Shown piece by piece: positions 6,910 to 16,270 of a stretch of 53,566 nt of DNA (the first letter of the stretch is position 1; the number at the start of each line of letters is the position of its first letter). The notes beneath the pieces are model-generated. The model worked only from the letters and a program-made list of their open reading frames with translations. It was not told where the DNA came from and searched no databases. Position numbers and translations under genes: made by a program. This DNA comes from CAIQPV01 sp964480365 (GTDB lineage Bacteria > Pseudomonadota > Gammaproteobacteria > Burkholderiales > Gallionellaceae), in assembly GCA_964480365.1 (NCBI GenBank), contig CAYZPM010000026.1:1-53566 (forward strand), written 5' to 3'.

Positions 6910-7800
6910 GTCCTGTGCAATCCAATTAAATGATTTAGATGCAGTCAGCGATTTAAAATTCTGGCAGTCCAATTCTGCTCCAAGCCAGCCCCCCAGCCGC
7001 GCCAGATCACGGTCGAATTCTTTCTCCAGCCTGGATTTTGCATCCACACTCAATTCGGGTCGCTTGCTCATGCGCAATTTCATTTTGACGGCGTCCCGCA
7101 GGCCTTGTGGGATGAAGTTGCGGCGTATCCAAGTTGCCGGGCCGGATTCAACCAGCAATCGATAAAAAGGAAATTTGCGGATACGCTCGCTGGATACATT
7201 ATCGGGCTTCAAGTCTTGCACCCAGACAGGATGGCCCTGATACCCGATGAAGTGGCAAATACGCTCCAGTTCTGCTTGCGGGTCACATGTCAAACGGTCA
7301 AAGAAAACCGGCAACACGGCAGATCGTCCAAATGTCTCGAAATAGGGTTGGAGCTGCATGGCATAATTTCCATAGGCGACCAACTCAGGATATTTTTCAA
7401 TCGCCTTCTCAATGTCGCAGTGATAAACCCCTGTACTCCATTCATGGATGTAGTGTGACACCAGGCGATCAACCGGATGGCGCATCACATACACAAAACG
7501 CGCATTGGGCAGATGCTCTTTTAGCCTTTGCACGGCTTTGGGGTGAGTGGGCAATTTGGTGTAATGCGTGCTGGCTTCGCCCAGCAGCGCCCCTTCGGGC
7601 GCCTCTGCGAATAAGCCCGAATACCACTGCATCCCTTTAGCAAACTGTTCAGTATCACTGAAAAAATTAGGTTCTTTGGGTGTGCACATGAAAATACCTG
7701 ACTGTGCAGCCAACTGTTCATGCAGTGACGATGTCGCCGACTTCATCGCACCGATGATGACGAAATCCGGCAAACGTATCTTGGAAAGATTGCTGTTCAT
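6904..7800 (-). CDS. PAPS-dependent sulfotransferase domain protein (second copy)
   Basis: A 298-residue sulfotransferase only distantly like the one at 141-1085. The 5'-phosphosulfate loop is at residues 14-23 (IIGAMKSATS), with the catalytic-helix region KEPNFFSD near residue 42 that marks the heparan-sulfate N-deacetylase/NDST-like group. The 3'-phosphate motif is YVMRHPVDRLVSHY near residue 104. No membrane segment is seen. The stop codon is within the 59-base remnant of the neighbouring GT2 gene, so the last few residues may have been altered by rearrangement. It follows the asparagine-synthase-like gene by 25 bases. The likely acceptor is a sugar in the exopolysaccharide, by context. 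Confidence 0.88.
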   Translation of the reverse strand: MNSNLSKIRLPDFVIIGAMKSATSSLHEQLAAQSGIFMCTPKEPNFFSDTEQFAKGMQWYSGLFAEAPEGALLGEASTHYTKLPTHPKAVQRLKEHLPNARFVYVMRHPVDRLVSHYIHEWSTGVYHCDIEKAIEKYPELVAYGNYAMQLQPYFETFGRSAVLPVFFDRLTCDPQAELERICHFIGYQGHPVWVQDLKPDNVSSERIRKFPFYRLLVESGPATWIRRNFIPQGLRDAVKMKLRMSKRPELSVDAKSRLEKEFDRDLARLGGWLGAELDCQNFKSLTASKSFNWIAQDA

Positions 7801-7825
7801 GAATTTATGGAATTTGTGTTGGAAA

Positions 7826-9715
7826 TTATTCTAATGCTGGAATGCATTCTTGCAACCAAAGTTCTGCGCTTAACAAGCGGTATAGCGGATTTTCACTTCT
7901 TTTTTGGCCGGAAAGATATCTTTCGATTAATTTGCGTATTTTATTCTGATCACAATAAGCACTTATTCTGGCCTCAGGCGTCAACAGTAATTCGTTTAAT
8001 ATTTGACCATTGTTAAATTTGAATAATTGTTCCACTGGCGTTGGATAAGCTTTTTTGTCCTTGCGGTTTGCAATTTGTGTTTGTCCTGTGCTGCGCAAAT
8101 ACTCGCGTAAAATGTACTTTGTCTGCCCATTTCTGATTTTCCAGTCTATTGGAAGACCTGCACAGAATTCAACCAGGCGGTAATCCAAAAACGGCAGGCG
8201 CGACTCAACGCCATTTGCCATGCTGACTGCATCCCCATATTGAAGTAAACCTGGCAATTCGCGAGTCGTAAAGTCAAATCGCATTACTTTTTCGGCAAAG
8301 CTGGTTGAAGTGTCAGTCCTGGCTGGCGTGGAATTGTCAGGTTCCAAATTCACACGCGCTACAAAATCCGCCCTCATTACCCATAACAGCCCAGCATATC
8401 GATAATTAAGATTTATCAACCATGGGAATACAAATCGGGATAGTCGTGTCAAGAAAACAGTCACGCCAAAGGTAGCAAAGCAACTCATTAACTCGCGCCC
8501 TAAAGAAATCCATTTCAATCTTCGCAACAAATATCCCCATCTATCAAGTAAAGCAGCTGCCGCATAGTCTGCATAACCACCAAGCAACTCATCCGCTCCT
8601 TGTCCTTCCATTAACACTTTCACGTTTTGCTTCGAAGCTGAATGCATAATATTCCAGAGGGGAACGACTGCAGGAGAATATCCCGGCCCGTCCAAGTGAT
8701 GGAGAATTTTGCGTAAAGTCTGCAACCACGAATCACTTACTTGCGCACCTACCAACTGTAGATCGACATGTGCGCAATTTTCTGCCGCCAATGCGGCCCA
8801 TTTTCGCTCGTCCACCAGGACTTCAGATTGGTTATCATATACGGAGGTGAAAGCAGTCATTCGAGATGAGCCAACTTCCAATTGCTTTTCTGCGGTCGAC
8901 ATTACCGCAGTGGAATCCAGCCCCCCGGAAAGAGTAATGCCAACGGGGACATCACTGCGCATACGCAACCGTGATGCATCTTCGAGGAGGGCATTAAACT
9001 GTGCTTGTATATCCTTCTGGGGCGAAGGTTTGCCCTTAGGCCAATCCCAGTAACGTTCGACATCAAGTGTATCTGTATCCAATCGGTAAATGCCATAACA
9101 TGATGGAGGAAGCGATTGAATGCCATCATAAAAACAATCTGTACGGTCATACAGTGCAGATTCTACAAGAAAGCGGTAGAGTGCTCTTTCATTAACCTTG
9201 AGCAACTCCGGATAGAGTTGCAACAGTGCCTTAGGCTCTGATGCAATGGAAAATGCGCCTCTCGCTCGCGTAAAATAGAGCGGCTTGACGGCAAAACGAT
9301 CACGCGATACGAATGCTATTCTTTCACGCGGATCCCAAATCAGAAACGCCCAATCACCGTTGAATCGATCAATACATTGCTTGCCCCAGGCAAGGTAGGA
9401 TTTCAACAAAACCTCAGTATCGCTATTGCTCTGAAAGTGATAGCCCAAAGATTCTAATTCTTTGCGCAATTCTATGTAATTATAGATTTCACCGTTAAAG
9501 GTTAGAACTACACCGGTTTCTTGATCCGCCATAGGCTGGTGCCCGGCAGAACTGGTATCAATAATGGATAATCGGCGGTGTCCAATCCAGGCATCCTGCA
9601 AGTGGCAAACGCCCCGATCATCCGGCCCACGATGAGCAAGGGTATCGAGTGCCTTGTTTGCTTGATCCGCACTTACCGGCAACGTTTTTCCAATAATCGC
9701 TAAAATCCCACACAT
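7826..9715 (-). CDS. asparagine synthase (glutamine-hydrolysing) family amidotransferase
   Basis: A 629-residue two-domain enzyme. The class II glutaminase nucleophile is Cys2 (MCGILAI), with RGPDD at about residues 29-33 and FNGEIYN near 73. The ATP-pyrophosphatase loop SGGLDSTA is near residue 263. Members in exosortase or capsule loci (AsnB/WbpS-like) often amidate a uronic acid or another polysaccharide precursor instead of making free asparagine. All catalytic motifs are intact. The preceding gene on the strand is a GT2, and the next is a sulfotransferase. The polysaccharide role is inferred from context. Confidence 0.9.
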   Translation of the reverse strand: MCGILAIIGKTLPVSADQANKALDTLAHRGPDDRGVCHLQDAWIGHRRLSIIDTSSAGHQPMADQETGVVLTFNGEIYNYIELRKELESLGYHFQSNSDTEVLLKSYLAWGKQCIDRFNGDWAFLIWDPRERIAFVSRDRFAVKPLYFTRARGAFSIASEPKALLQLYPELLKVNERALYRFLVESALYDRTDCFYDGIQSLPPSCYGIYRLDTDTLDVERYWDWPKGKPSPQKDIQAQFNALLEDASRLRMRSDVPVGITLSGGLDSTAVMSTAEKQLEVGSSRMTAFTSVYDNQSEVLVDERKWAALAAENCAHVDLQLVGAQVSDSWLQTLRKILHHLDGPGYSPAVVPLWNIMHSASKQNVKVLMEGQGADELLGGYADYAAAALLDRWGYLLRRLKWISLGRELMSCFATFGVTVFLTRLSRFVFPWLINLNYRYAGLLWVMRADFVARVNLEPDNSTPARTDTSTSFAEKVMRFDFTTRELPGLLQYGDAVSMANGVESRLPFLDYRLVEFCAGLPIDWKIRNGQTKYILREYLRSTGQTQIANRKDKKAYPTPVEQLFKFNNGQILNELLLTPEARISAYCDQNKIRKLIERYLSGQKRSENPLYRLLSAELWLQECIPALE

Positions 9716-9854
9716 TAAATGTTTTCTCCGACTGGATGGCCGCGCCGATTATAATGATTTCAATTGAATAACGACACCCTCAGCCTATTTGGGGAACCGT
9801 GTCATGTATTTTGGGGTAATTCAATAATACTTCGAGCGCCAATGGACTTACTGT

Positions 9855-10826
9855 TCAAGATTTGGGTAAGGTATGAGGTTTTAGAGGATCAAGCCAGTTA
9901 ATCCATATATCCAGCCACTGCCCTTCAATGGCCGCCTTGTCTGACCGCCCCATCAGTTGCCGGGAACCGGATATAAGTCGCCCTAGACACCAAAGCAAAT
10001 TTGCTGCTGTCAGCCCCATCCAGCCATAAACTTGATAGTAGTAGCGGGTTCGGGACTCATAAAAATACTTCGGAACCCGTTTCTTTAATTGCGTTTGTTT
10101 CTTTACAGACGAACTACCGCCGCGCAAGTGCACTACCCGAGCATCAGGATTATGCACAATCTCCCATCCGGCCTTACATGCGCGATGACAAAACTCTACG
10201 TCTTCAAAATACATGAAATAGCCTTCATCCAGTAATCCAACCTTCCGAAATACCTCATCCTTTACCAAAACGCAGGCAAAACTGGTCCAACTGGGCCGGG
10301 CGATCTGTGCTTGCACTGGCAGGGCAACAATATATTTTCCAAGCAGCCGGTCAATCAACCCGGTTTGTGACGCGCTGCTAAATTCGCTAAAGGGCGAAGG
10401 AAACCGAAAGCAACTCTCCTGCCCTGCACCATCAGGCCATTCAAGCCTTGGGCTGATCAGCCCAGCCTCGGGGAATCTAATTGCAGTATCCAGAATGGTT
10501 CGTATTGCGCCTGTACGAACCAATGTGTCGCTATTTAACAGCAAATAATACCGGGCGCAACGTGCTTTGATCCCAATATTGTTTCCGGCAGCAAAACCGG
10601 AATTGCTGGCTGATTCTATGACGCAAACCTTGTTATAAGCACCGTTGGATGAAATCCATTCCCTTACAATCCTTACCGAATCATCTCCGGATTTGTTATC
10701 TACTATGGTAATGTAGGCATCAATGCTCTCAATTTCACTTAACAAACCTGGCAAACAATCAATCAATAATTGCGGTGTCCGATAATTGACTATTACACAC
10801 GATAATAAACAGTTGCTCGCTTCCAT
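9855..10826 (-). CDS. glycosyltransferase family 2 (rhamnosyltransferase-like)
   Basis: A 323-residue GT-A enzyme. The start CVIVNYRTPQLLIDCL and the donor-site aspartates (IVDNKSGDDS near residue 41 and LLNSDTLV near 95) are the pattern of WbbL/RfbF-type rhamnosyltransferases. The acceptor base region EDVEFCHRACKAGW lies near residue 208. A dTDP-rhamnose supply is encoded at 38.8-42.2 kb, which fits, but the donor is not proved by sequence. It starts 15 bases after the end of the flippase gene and so is probably co-transcribed with it. Confidence 0.88.
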   Translation of the reverse strand: MEASNCLLSCVIVNYRTPQLLIDCLPGLLSEIESIDAYITIVDNKSGDDSVRIVREWISSNGAYNKVCVIESASNSGFAAGNNIGIKARCARYYLLLNSDTLVRTGAIRTILDTAIRFPEAGLISPRLEWPDGAGQESCFRFPSPFSEFSSASQTGLIDRLLGKYIVALPVQAQIARPSWTSFACVLVKDEVFRKVGLLDEGYFMYFEDVEFCHRACKAGWEIVHNPDARVVHLRGGSSSVKKQTQLKKRVPKYFYESRTRYYYQVYGWMGLTAANLLWCLGRLISGSRQLMGRSDKAAIEGQWLDIWINWLDPLKPHTLPKS

Positions 10827-10841
10827 AATATATAGTTTATC

Positions 10842-12161
10842 TTAAGATAGGCGGGGCCACGCCAATCCCGCGATAATTACTGAAGCGACAAGGAATATCA
10901 AGTCAAGCTTGGGTTGCCACAACGCATTGCGAGACATCACAAATGCGTTCACAGGATATATTATCCAATTAGCTACTGCTATCCCCTTCACAATGCCCGC
11001 CCCACCTCCATAATAATATCCAATATACATCCCTGCAAATAGGCAAATGACTTGAACTGCTGAAAGCGCTGTCATGCTGGCGACCTTACCCAGCGCAAGT
11101 AAAATTCCTGAGTAAGATCCCCACACGCAAGCGACAAGCGAGCCAGCTGCAAGTTGCTGTAACATGGCACCCGACTCATGATAACGTGCATCGTATAACG
11201 TACTCATAATTTGAGTACCAAAAAAAATGAATATAACTGACAAGCACCAATTGGGCAAAATCAGCATCAATCGTGCTTTATATAGAGTTTTTATGATGCC
11301 TTGTGGGTTGGCTCGATAAACTTCAGCATAGGCGGGGAAAAACACTTTCGATGTTATTTGCTGCATGGCTTGCCAAAATATGAGGTTCATCGTGCTTGCG
11401 AGTGTATATAAAGCAACCTGACGCATGTCGAGAACAGCACCGATCAGCAGGCGCCCACCCTCCACGGACAAGAAAGAAAGTGCGGAACTTAATAGTATCC
11501 AACGCCCAAATCCTTTTAAATGATCAAGCGCATCGCGATCCCATAAGAACTGATTCTTAATGCCGTGAAGTGCCACATGGCTGGCAAACATCTTCAACAA
11601 GGCTGAAATTAGTATGCCCCACACCAGTGACCAAACCGAGTGTTGCAGCCACGCGGCAAAAATTGTGAACAGCAATCCAATCGCGTAAGTGCCAACCTCA
11701 ATTTGTGAAACTCGAACTGCTTCCAGGTTACGTTGTGCGGTATATAATTTCGTTGAATTGAAACTGCCTATTAATATACTCAATCCAACAATCGGTATCA
11801 TGCTAGCAAGTTGCGGTTCGGCATAGAAAATAGACATGGGGTACGCCAAGACGCACAGCCCAATCCATATCAGAAAACCACGTATGATCTGAACAGTCCA
11901 GGCCGTATTCAGGAATGATGGCTCAGTTCCTCGATCCTTCTGAACAATTGAAGGACCTATACCCATATCGGTAAGCATCACCACACCATAAATCACTGCT
12001 TGAATGATCCCCATTATTCCAAATGCTTCTGGAAACAACAGGCGCGTAAGAACGAGATTTCCTACTAAGCGGAGCGCCTGGTTCGCGCCATATCCAGCCA
12101 TTATCCAAAAGCCAGAATGCAGAATTCGTTGCCTTAGTGTAGGGGTATTATTTGGAAGCAT
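10842..12161 (-). CDS. Wzx-type lipid-linked oligosaccharide flippase (PST/MVF family)
   Basis: A 439-residue integral membrane protein with about twelve to fourteen hydrophobic helices. The start (ILHSGFWIMAGYGANQALRLVGNLVLTRLL) is typical of the polysaccharide transport family, followed by the usual FPEAFGIMGIIQA. It would move the undecaprenyl-linked repeat unit to the periplasmic face, ahead of the polymerase encoded divergently at 12293. The 131 bases between the two start codons must hold both promoters. Confidence 0.9.
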   Translation of the reverse strand: MLPNNTPTLRQRILHSGFWIMAGYGANQALRLVGNLVLTRLLFPEAFGIMGIIQAVIYGVVMLTDMGIGPSIVQKDRGTEPSFLNTAWTVQIIRGFLIWIGLCVLAYPMSIFYAEPQLASMIPIVGLSILIGSFNSTKLYTAQRNLEAVRVSQIEVGTYAIGLLFTIFAAWLQHSVWSLVWGILISALLKMFASHVALHGIKNQFLWDRDALDHLKGFGRWILLSSALSFLSVEGGRLLIGAVLDMRQVALYTLASTMNLIFWQAMQQITSKVFFPAYAEVYRANPQGIIKTLYKARLMLILPNWCLSVIFIFFGTQIMSTLYDARYHESGAMLQQLAAGSLVACVWGSYSGILLALGKVASMTALSAVQVICLFAGMYIGYYYGGGAGIVKGIAVANWIIYPVNAFVMSRNALWQPKLDLIFLVASVIIAGLAWPRLS

Positions 12162-12292
12162 AGGAAGTTAAAAAGCGAGATTATTGTTACAAGAAGATAT
12201 TGAAAATATGCGTCAAATGATTCATGCGCATTTTCTCCAAGAATACCATGGGGTACAATGTGGATTGACTATGATACCTTAATGAACCTTAC

Positions 12293-13807
12293 ATGCCAGC
12301 TACCTTCAGCTCTCTAATAGTTATTCTTGTGCTCGCAATTTCTGTCTTTGTTATCGCACATCGAACTGTCTGCGCTATTTCTAAAGTTGAAGATTTTACA
12401 CGAAGACGAAATCTTTGGTTTGGGCTTACGCTTGGCGCTTTCTTGGCACCCAATTTTTGGGCATACGCTTTTATCGCCATATTGCTTTTACTCTACGCAA
12501 ATCGTCGCGAAACCAATCCACCCGCACTGTTTTTTTTCGTCTTGTTTGCAATACCAGCTGCAACTGTCGTGATTCCAGGGCTGGGTCTGGTTTCCTACCT
12601 CTTCTTACTTTCCTACCCCAGAATTCTGGAACTGTTTGTTCTACTTCCTGCATTTTTTAGGCTGATTCAAAAAAGTGATACGATTTCTTTTGGTAAGACG
12701 GGAACGGATAAGGTATTAATCGCCTATCTCTTGCTTACTGTCGCACTTTACCTGCGTGATACCACCTTGACGGACACTTTGCGCCAATCCCTATATTTAT
12801 TTCTTGATGTGTTTTTACCCTACTTTGTAATTAGCCGCTCATTGAAAAATTTGCAAGGCTTCAAGGATGCTTTGTTGAGCTTTGTGATAGCGATTATGCT
12901 GCTGGCACTGATTGCAGTGTTTGAGGCCGTCAAATACTGGCCACTTTATGGTGCGCTAAATGCTGCATTTGATTTTCACCATGTGAAGCTTGGCTTCCTT
13001 GAACGTGGTGGAGTACTCAGGGCGATGGCTTCGGCAGGGCAACCTATTGTACTGGGATATTTGTTGGCTGTAGGGATGGGCTTCTACTTATTTTTGCAGC
13101 GATCTTTCCCACAAAAATTAATCCGCCAATTGGGCATTGCTCTGCTGGTTGCTGGGTTACTTGCAACTGTATCACGCGGACCCTGGGTAGGGTGCGTCGT
13201 ATTATTAATCGCTTTCATTGCCACTGGCCAAAACCCGGCACGCCGCTTGACGAGCATAGCATTGATGGGAATGCTCGCTTTGCCTTTAATTGCCATACTT
13301 CCGGTGGGGGAGAAAATAATTAATTTGTTGCCATTTGTCGGTTCAACGGAGAGTAGTAACATTGACTACCGAGCGGAACTATTCAGAACTTCAATTTTAG
13401 TCATCCAGCGTCATCCTTGGTTTGGCAATGTCAACTTTCTCGAAGCACCTGAAATGGAAGCCCTGCGCAATGGCAGTGAGGGTATCATTGATGTGGTCAA
13501 CAGTTACCTTGAAATCGTATTGACACAAGGACTTATTGGCCTTGGGTTATTTGTGGGGGTTTTTCTCCTGATTCTCTTGAGCATATACCGGGCCATGCGC
13601 TTAATTCCTGACAAAAATTGCGAAGAATATCTGCTTGGCCGAGCATTATTAGCAACGCTGATTTCAATTATGGTAATCATCTTTACGGTGAGCAGCATCT
13701 CGTTCATTCCCATTGTGTACTGGTCTGTTGCCGGGTTAGGCTTCGCTTATGCGCAGATGGTGCGAAAACAGGTAGGCACTAATCCTGCCTCCGGAACTTC
13801 GCACTAA
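12293..13807 (+). CDS. O-antigen ligase/polymerase family protein (Wzy- or WaaL-like)
   Basis: A 504-residue membrane protein with eleven or more hydrophobic segments and a long periplasmic loop. The TVSRGPWVG motif near residue 294 is the S-R-G signature preceding the large loop in O-antigen ligase and Wzy_C-type polymerases. It should polymerise lipid-linked repeats or transfer the glycan in the periplasm. It opens a plus-strand block and is followed by the UPF0104-like gene 54 bases later. Polymerase and ligase cannot be told apart from sequence; the Wzx/Wzz/Wza context favours polymerase. Confidence 0.85.
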   Translation: MPATFSSLIVILVLAISVFVIAHRTVCAISKVEDFTRRRNLWFGLTLGAFLAPNFWAYAFIAILLLLYANRRETNPPALFFFVLFAIPAATVVIPGLGLVSYLFLLSYPRILELFVLLPAFFRLIQKSDTISFGKTGTDKVLIAYLLLTVALYLRDTTLTDTLRQSLYLFLDVFLPYFVISRSLKNLQGFKDALLSFVIAIMLLALIAVFEAVKYWPLYGALNAAFDFHHVKLGFLERGGVLRAMASAGQPIVLGYLLAVGMGFYLFLQRSFPQKLIRQLGIALLVAGLLATVSRGPWVGCVVLLIAFIATGQNPARRLTSIALMGMLALPLIAILPVGEKIINLLPFVGSTESSNIDYRAELFRTSILVIQRHPWFGNVNFLEAPEMEALRNGSEGIIDVVNSYLEIVLTQGLIGLGLFVGVFLLILLSIYRAMRLIPDKNCEEYLLGRALLATLISIMVIIFTVSSISFIPIVYWSVAGLGFAYAQMVRKQVGTNPASGTSH

Positions 13808-13860
13808 ATGCAGTCTCTATGGAAATCGCTCGAATGGAAAGTATGTGATAATGCCATTGA

Positions 13861-14841
13861 GTGAATTTCAGTGAAATCTCCATCTTCATGAAGCTTAAAG
13901 GCGCTTTATCCTACGCAGTCGTGCTATTTTTTCTTGGCTGGTGTGCGTTTACATTCCGGGCAGATATCGCGCAAATTAAATTTGCTCCTGTTTGGGCTGC
14001 AAGGAATGCTGTTTTTTTTGCGATGCTGCTATCGCTTGCCAATTACGCATTGCGAGTGGCCAGATGGACTCTCTACCTTTCCCGATTGGGCCATCCTCTT
14101 CCACTGAGCTTTTCCGCAATGACCTACATCGCCGGGTTTGCATTTACCTTGTCGCCGGGTAAAGTTGGCGAAATGATCCGCAGCCGCTACTACCTGAAAA
14201 TCGGAACCCCCCTGTCAAGCATAGCAGCAGCCTTTTTCATCGAACGATTGATGGATCTGCTTGTTATGCTCACGCTTGCCTTTATGGCTCTTGCCTCATC
14301 TTCTGCTTACGATGGCTTGATTTGGGGAGCAGCAATTGTGATTTTGTTACTGCTGTTCGTTTTTGCAATTTCTCCATGGGTGAAAGTTTCTGAGTATGTG
14401 GGAAGAGCGCCTTGGTTTCCTGAATCCATGAAGAAGGCAACACAAGGCATACTGCGTACATTGCTTTCTGCCAAGGATCTTCTTCAACCCCAGCTTTTAG
14501 TCGCGGGTTTTATAATCGGACTCATTGCCTGGGGGGCCGAAGGAACCGGATTGATGGTCATCGGGGCAATCTCGCCCGGCATTTCAATCGATTGGGTTAC
14601 GGCCATTGGAATTTATTCGATTGCGATTATTGTTGGTGCACTTTCGTTCTTGCCGGGTGGGTTGGGAAGTACGGAAGCCGTGATGGTTACCTTGCTTTCC
14701 GCACACGGCTATTCGATGCCTGACGCTATACTTTTAACCGTGGTTTGTCGGCTGTTAACCTTATGGTTTGCAGTAGTAGTTGGTTGGATGGCAGTCGCAG
14801 CCATGCGCCGAGACCCAATGCTCCAGGGAGTTTCGCAATGA
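13861..14841 (+). CDS. lysylphosphatidylglycerol synthase-type transmembrane (UPF0104) protein, flippase-like
   Basis: A 326-residue membrane protein of the LPG-synthase transmembrane/UPF0104 family, with eight or so hydrophobic helices and the family signature SPGKVGEMIRSRYYL near residue 98. It lacks the soluble aminoacyl-transfer domain of MprF, so it cannot make lysyl-lipid. Such domains flip lipids in MprF. The gene overlaps the next one by ATGA (14838-14841), which ties it to the arabinose-donor genes. A GTG start at 13861 is used; ATG at 13888 would remove nine residues. A role in moving a polyprenyl-phosphate sugar across the membrane is a hypothesis from context. Confidence 0.8.
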   Translation: MNFSEISIFMKLKGALSYAVVLFFLGWCAFTFRADIAQIKFAPVWAARNAVFFAMLLSLANYALRVARWTLYLSRLGHPLPLSFSAMTYIAGFAFTLSPGKVGEMIRSRYYLKIGTPLSSIAAAFFIERLMDLLVMLTLAFMALASSSAYDGLIWGAAIVILLLLFVFAISPWVKVSEYVGRAPWFPESMKKATQGILRTLLSAKDLLQPQLLVAGFIIGLIAWGAEGTGLMVIGAISPGISIDWVTAIGIYSIAIIVGALSFLPGGLGSTEAVMVTLLSAHGYSMPDAILLTVVCRLLTLWFAVVVGWMAVAAMRRDPMLQGVSQ

Positions 14842-16268
14842 CTCAAGCTAATCAGTTGACACCACTGTGTGTAGATCTCGATGGCACTCTCATTCACAGT
14901 GATTTGCTGTTGGAATCATTCCTGCTTCTTCTCAAGCGTAATCCGCTCTATTTGTTGCTGATACCTTTTTGGCTGCTGAAAGGGAAGGCTGCTCTGAAGG
15001 CAGAAATTGCAAAACGAGTTACCCTGAATCCAGCCGCGTTGCCGTATAACACCGAATTTCTTGATTGGCTCAATAGCCAGAGAGACGCTGGCCGCGCCTT
15101 GTGGCTGTGTACTGCATCCAACCACCGTTTGGCGCAGCGGGTGGCAGAGCATTTACAAATTTTTCAGGGTGTACTGTCGAGTACCGATGACATCAATTTG
15201 TCCGGTCGAACCAAAGCCAAACAACTTGTCGAGAAGTTCGGTGAAAAGGGGTTTGATTACTGCGGAAATCACCGTATTGATCTCGCCATCTGGCAAGTCA
15301 GCCGATGTGCAGTCGTTGTCAATGGCAGTGAGCAATTAAAAAAGGAAGCAGCGCGTCTCGCCGATATTAGTGGCAGCTTCCCGAAAAACAATAGCTTGTT
15401 TCGACCAATTCTGAAGGCGTTGCGCCTGCATCAATGGGCAAAAAATATTTTGATCTTTGTTCCACTGGCTGCCGCGCACAAACTAGGCGACACGTCTTCA
15501 CTCAATCATGCCGTTCTGGCATTTATTGCCTTTGGACTGTGTGCCTCCTCGGTCTATCTCCTGAACGACATGCTCGATCTGGAAGTTGACCGCCTTCACC
15601 CGAGGAAATGCAAACGACCATTTGCATCTGGAAATTTGTCCCTGCTCATTGGCTTTGCACTTATTCCGATACTCTTGCTTTGCGCGGCTTTATTTGCGTA
15701 CAGCCTGCCGATGAAGTTCTGGATCGTTTTGGGTGGGTACTACATCCTGACTGTTGCCTATTCGTTTGGTCTTAAGCGCGTCGTGTTGATTGATACGATC
15801 ACGCTGGCAGGTCTGTACACAGTTCGGATTATTGCCGGTGCCAAGGCGATTGATGTGCAGCTCTCATTCTGGCTGCTGCTATTCTCGGTGTTTCTTTTCT
15901 TGAGCCTGGCCTTGGTGAAGCGATACGCAGAGCTGGACGCCATGCAGCGTCAAGGCAAACTTACGGCTGCTGGACGCGGCTACCACGTAGAAGACCTGCC
16001 TATCTTGCACAGTATGGGGACGGCTTCGGGCTATCTGTGTGTGCTAGTTCTTGCCCTCTATATCAATTCGCCCATCATCGAATCGCTGTACCGACACCCG
16101 CAAGTCATTTGGTTTTTGTGTGTCCTGCTACTCTACTGGATCAGCCGAGTTTGGCTAATAACCCATCGAGGCCAAATGCACGATGATCCTGTTGTGTTTG
16201 CCATGAAGGATAAAACCAGCTTGGCCATTGGTGTTCTTGCAGCCGCCACTGTTATCCTTGCCGTGTAA
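14838..16268 (+). CDS. HAD phosphatase-UbiA prenyltransferase fusion (polyprenyl-phosphate phosphoribosyltransferase type)
   Basis: The ATG at 14838 gives 476 residues, overlaps the previous stop and has a GGGAG site 7 bases upstream. Residues 1-200 are a HAD domain: DLDGT at 13-17, a Thr/Ser motif in LCTAS, a lysine in TKAKQL. Motif IV reads G-N-HRI-D at 143-148, with Asn where Asp is usual. The rest is a UbiA-type membrane domain of about eight helices: N-D-x-x-D-x-x-x-D near 243-251 with RLHP..CKRP, and KRYAEL near 360 as in mycobacterial decaprenyl-phosphate phosphoribosyltransferase (Rv3806c). Known relatives are NoeC-like proteins. The pair of activities would transfer phosphoribose from PRPP to polyprenyl phosphate and then dephosphorylate it. 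Confidence 0.85.
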   Translation: MTQANQLTPLCVDLDGTLIHSDLLLESFLLLLKRNPLYLLLIPFWLLKGKAALKAEIAKRVTLNPAALPYNTEFLDWLNSQRDAGRALWLCTASNHRLAQRVAEHLQIFQGVLSSTDDINLSGRTKAKQLVEKFGEKGFDYCGNHRIDLAIWQVSRCAVVVNGSEQLKKEAARLADISGSFPKNNSLFRPILKALRLHQWAKNILIFVPLAAAHKLGDTSSLNHAVLAFIAFGLCASSVYLLNDMLDLEVDRLHPRKCKRPFASGNLSLLIGFALIPILLLCAALFAYSLPMKFWIVLGGYYILTVAYSFGLKRVVLIDTITLAGLYTVRIIAGAKAIDVQLSFWLLLFSVFLFLSLALVKRYAELDAMQRQGKLTAAGRGYHVEDLPILHSMGTASGYLCVLVLALYINSPIIESLYRHPQVIWFLCVLLLYWISRVWLITHRGQMHDDPVVFAMKDKTSLAIGVLAAATVILAV

Positions 16269-16270
16269 GT

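Noticed and set aside
6681..6920. 79-codon minus-strand ORF
   Set aside because: It is the truncated GT2 start reading into the hairpin repeat; listed as a pseudogene fragment instead.
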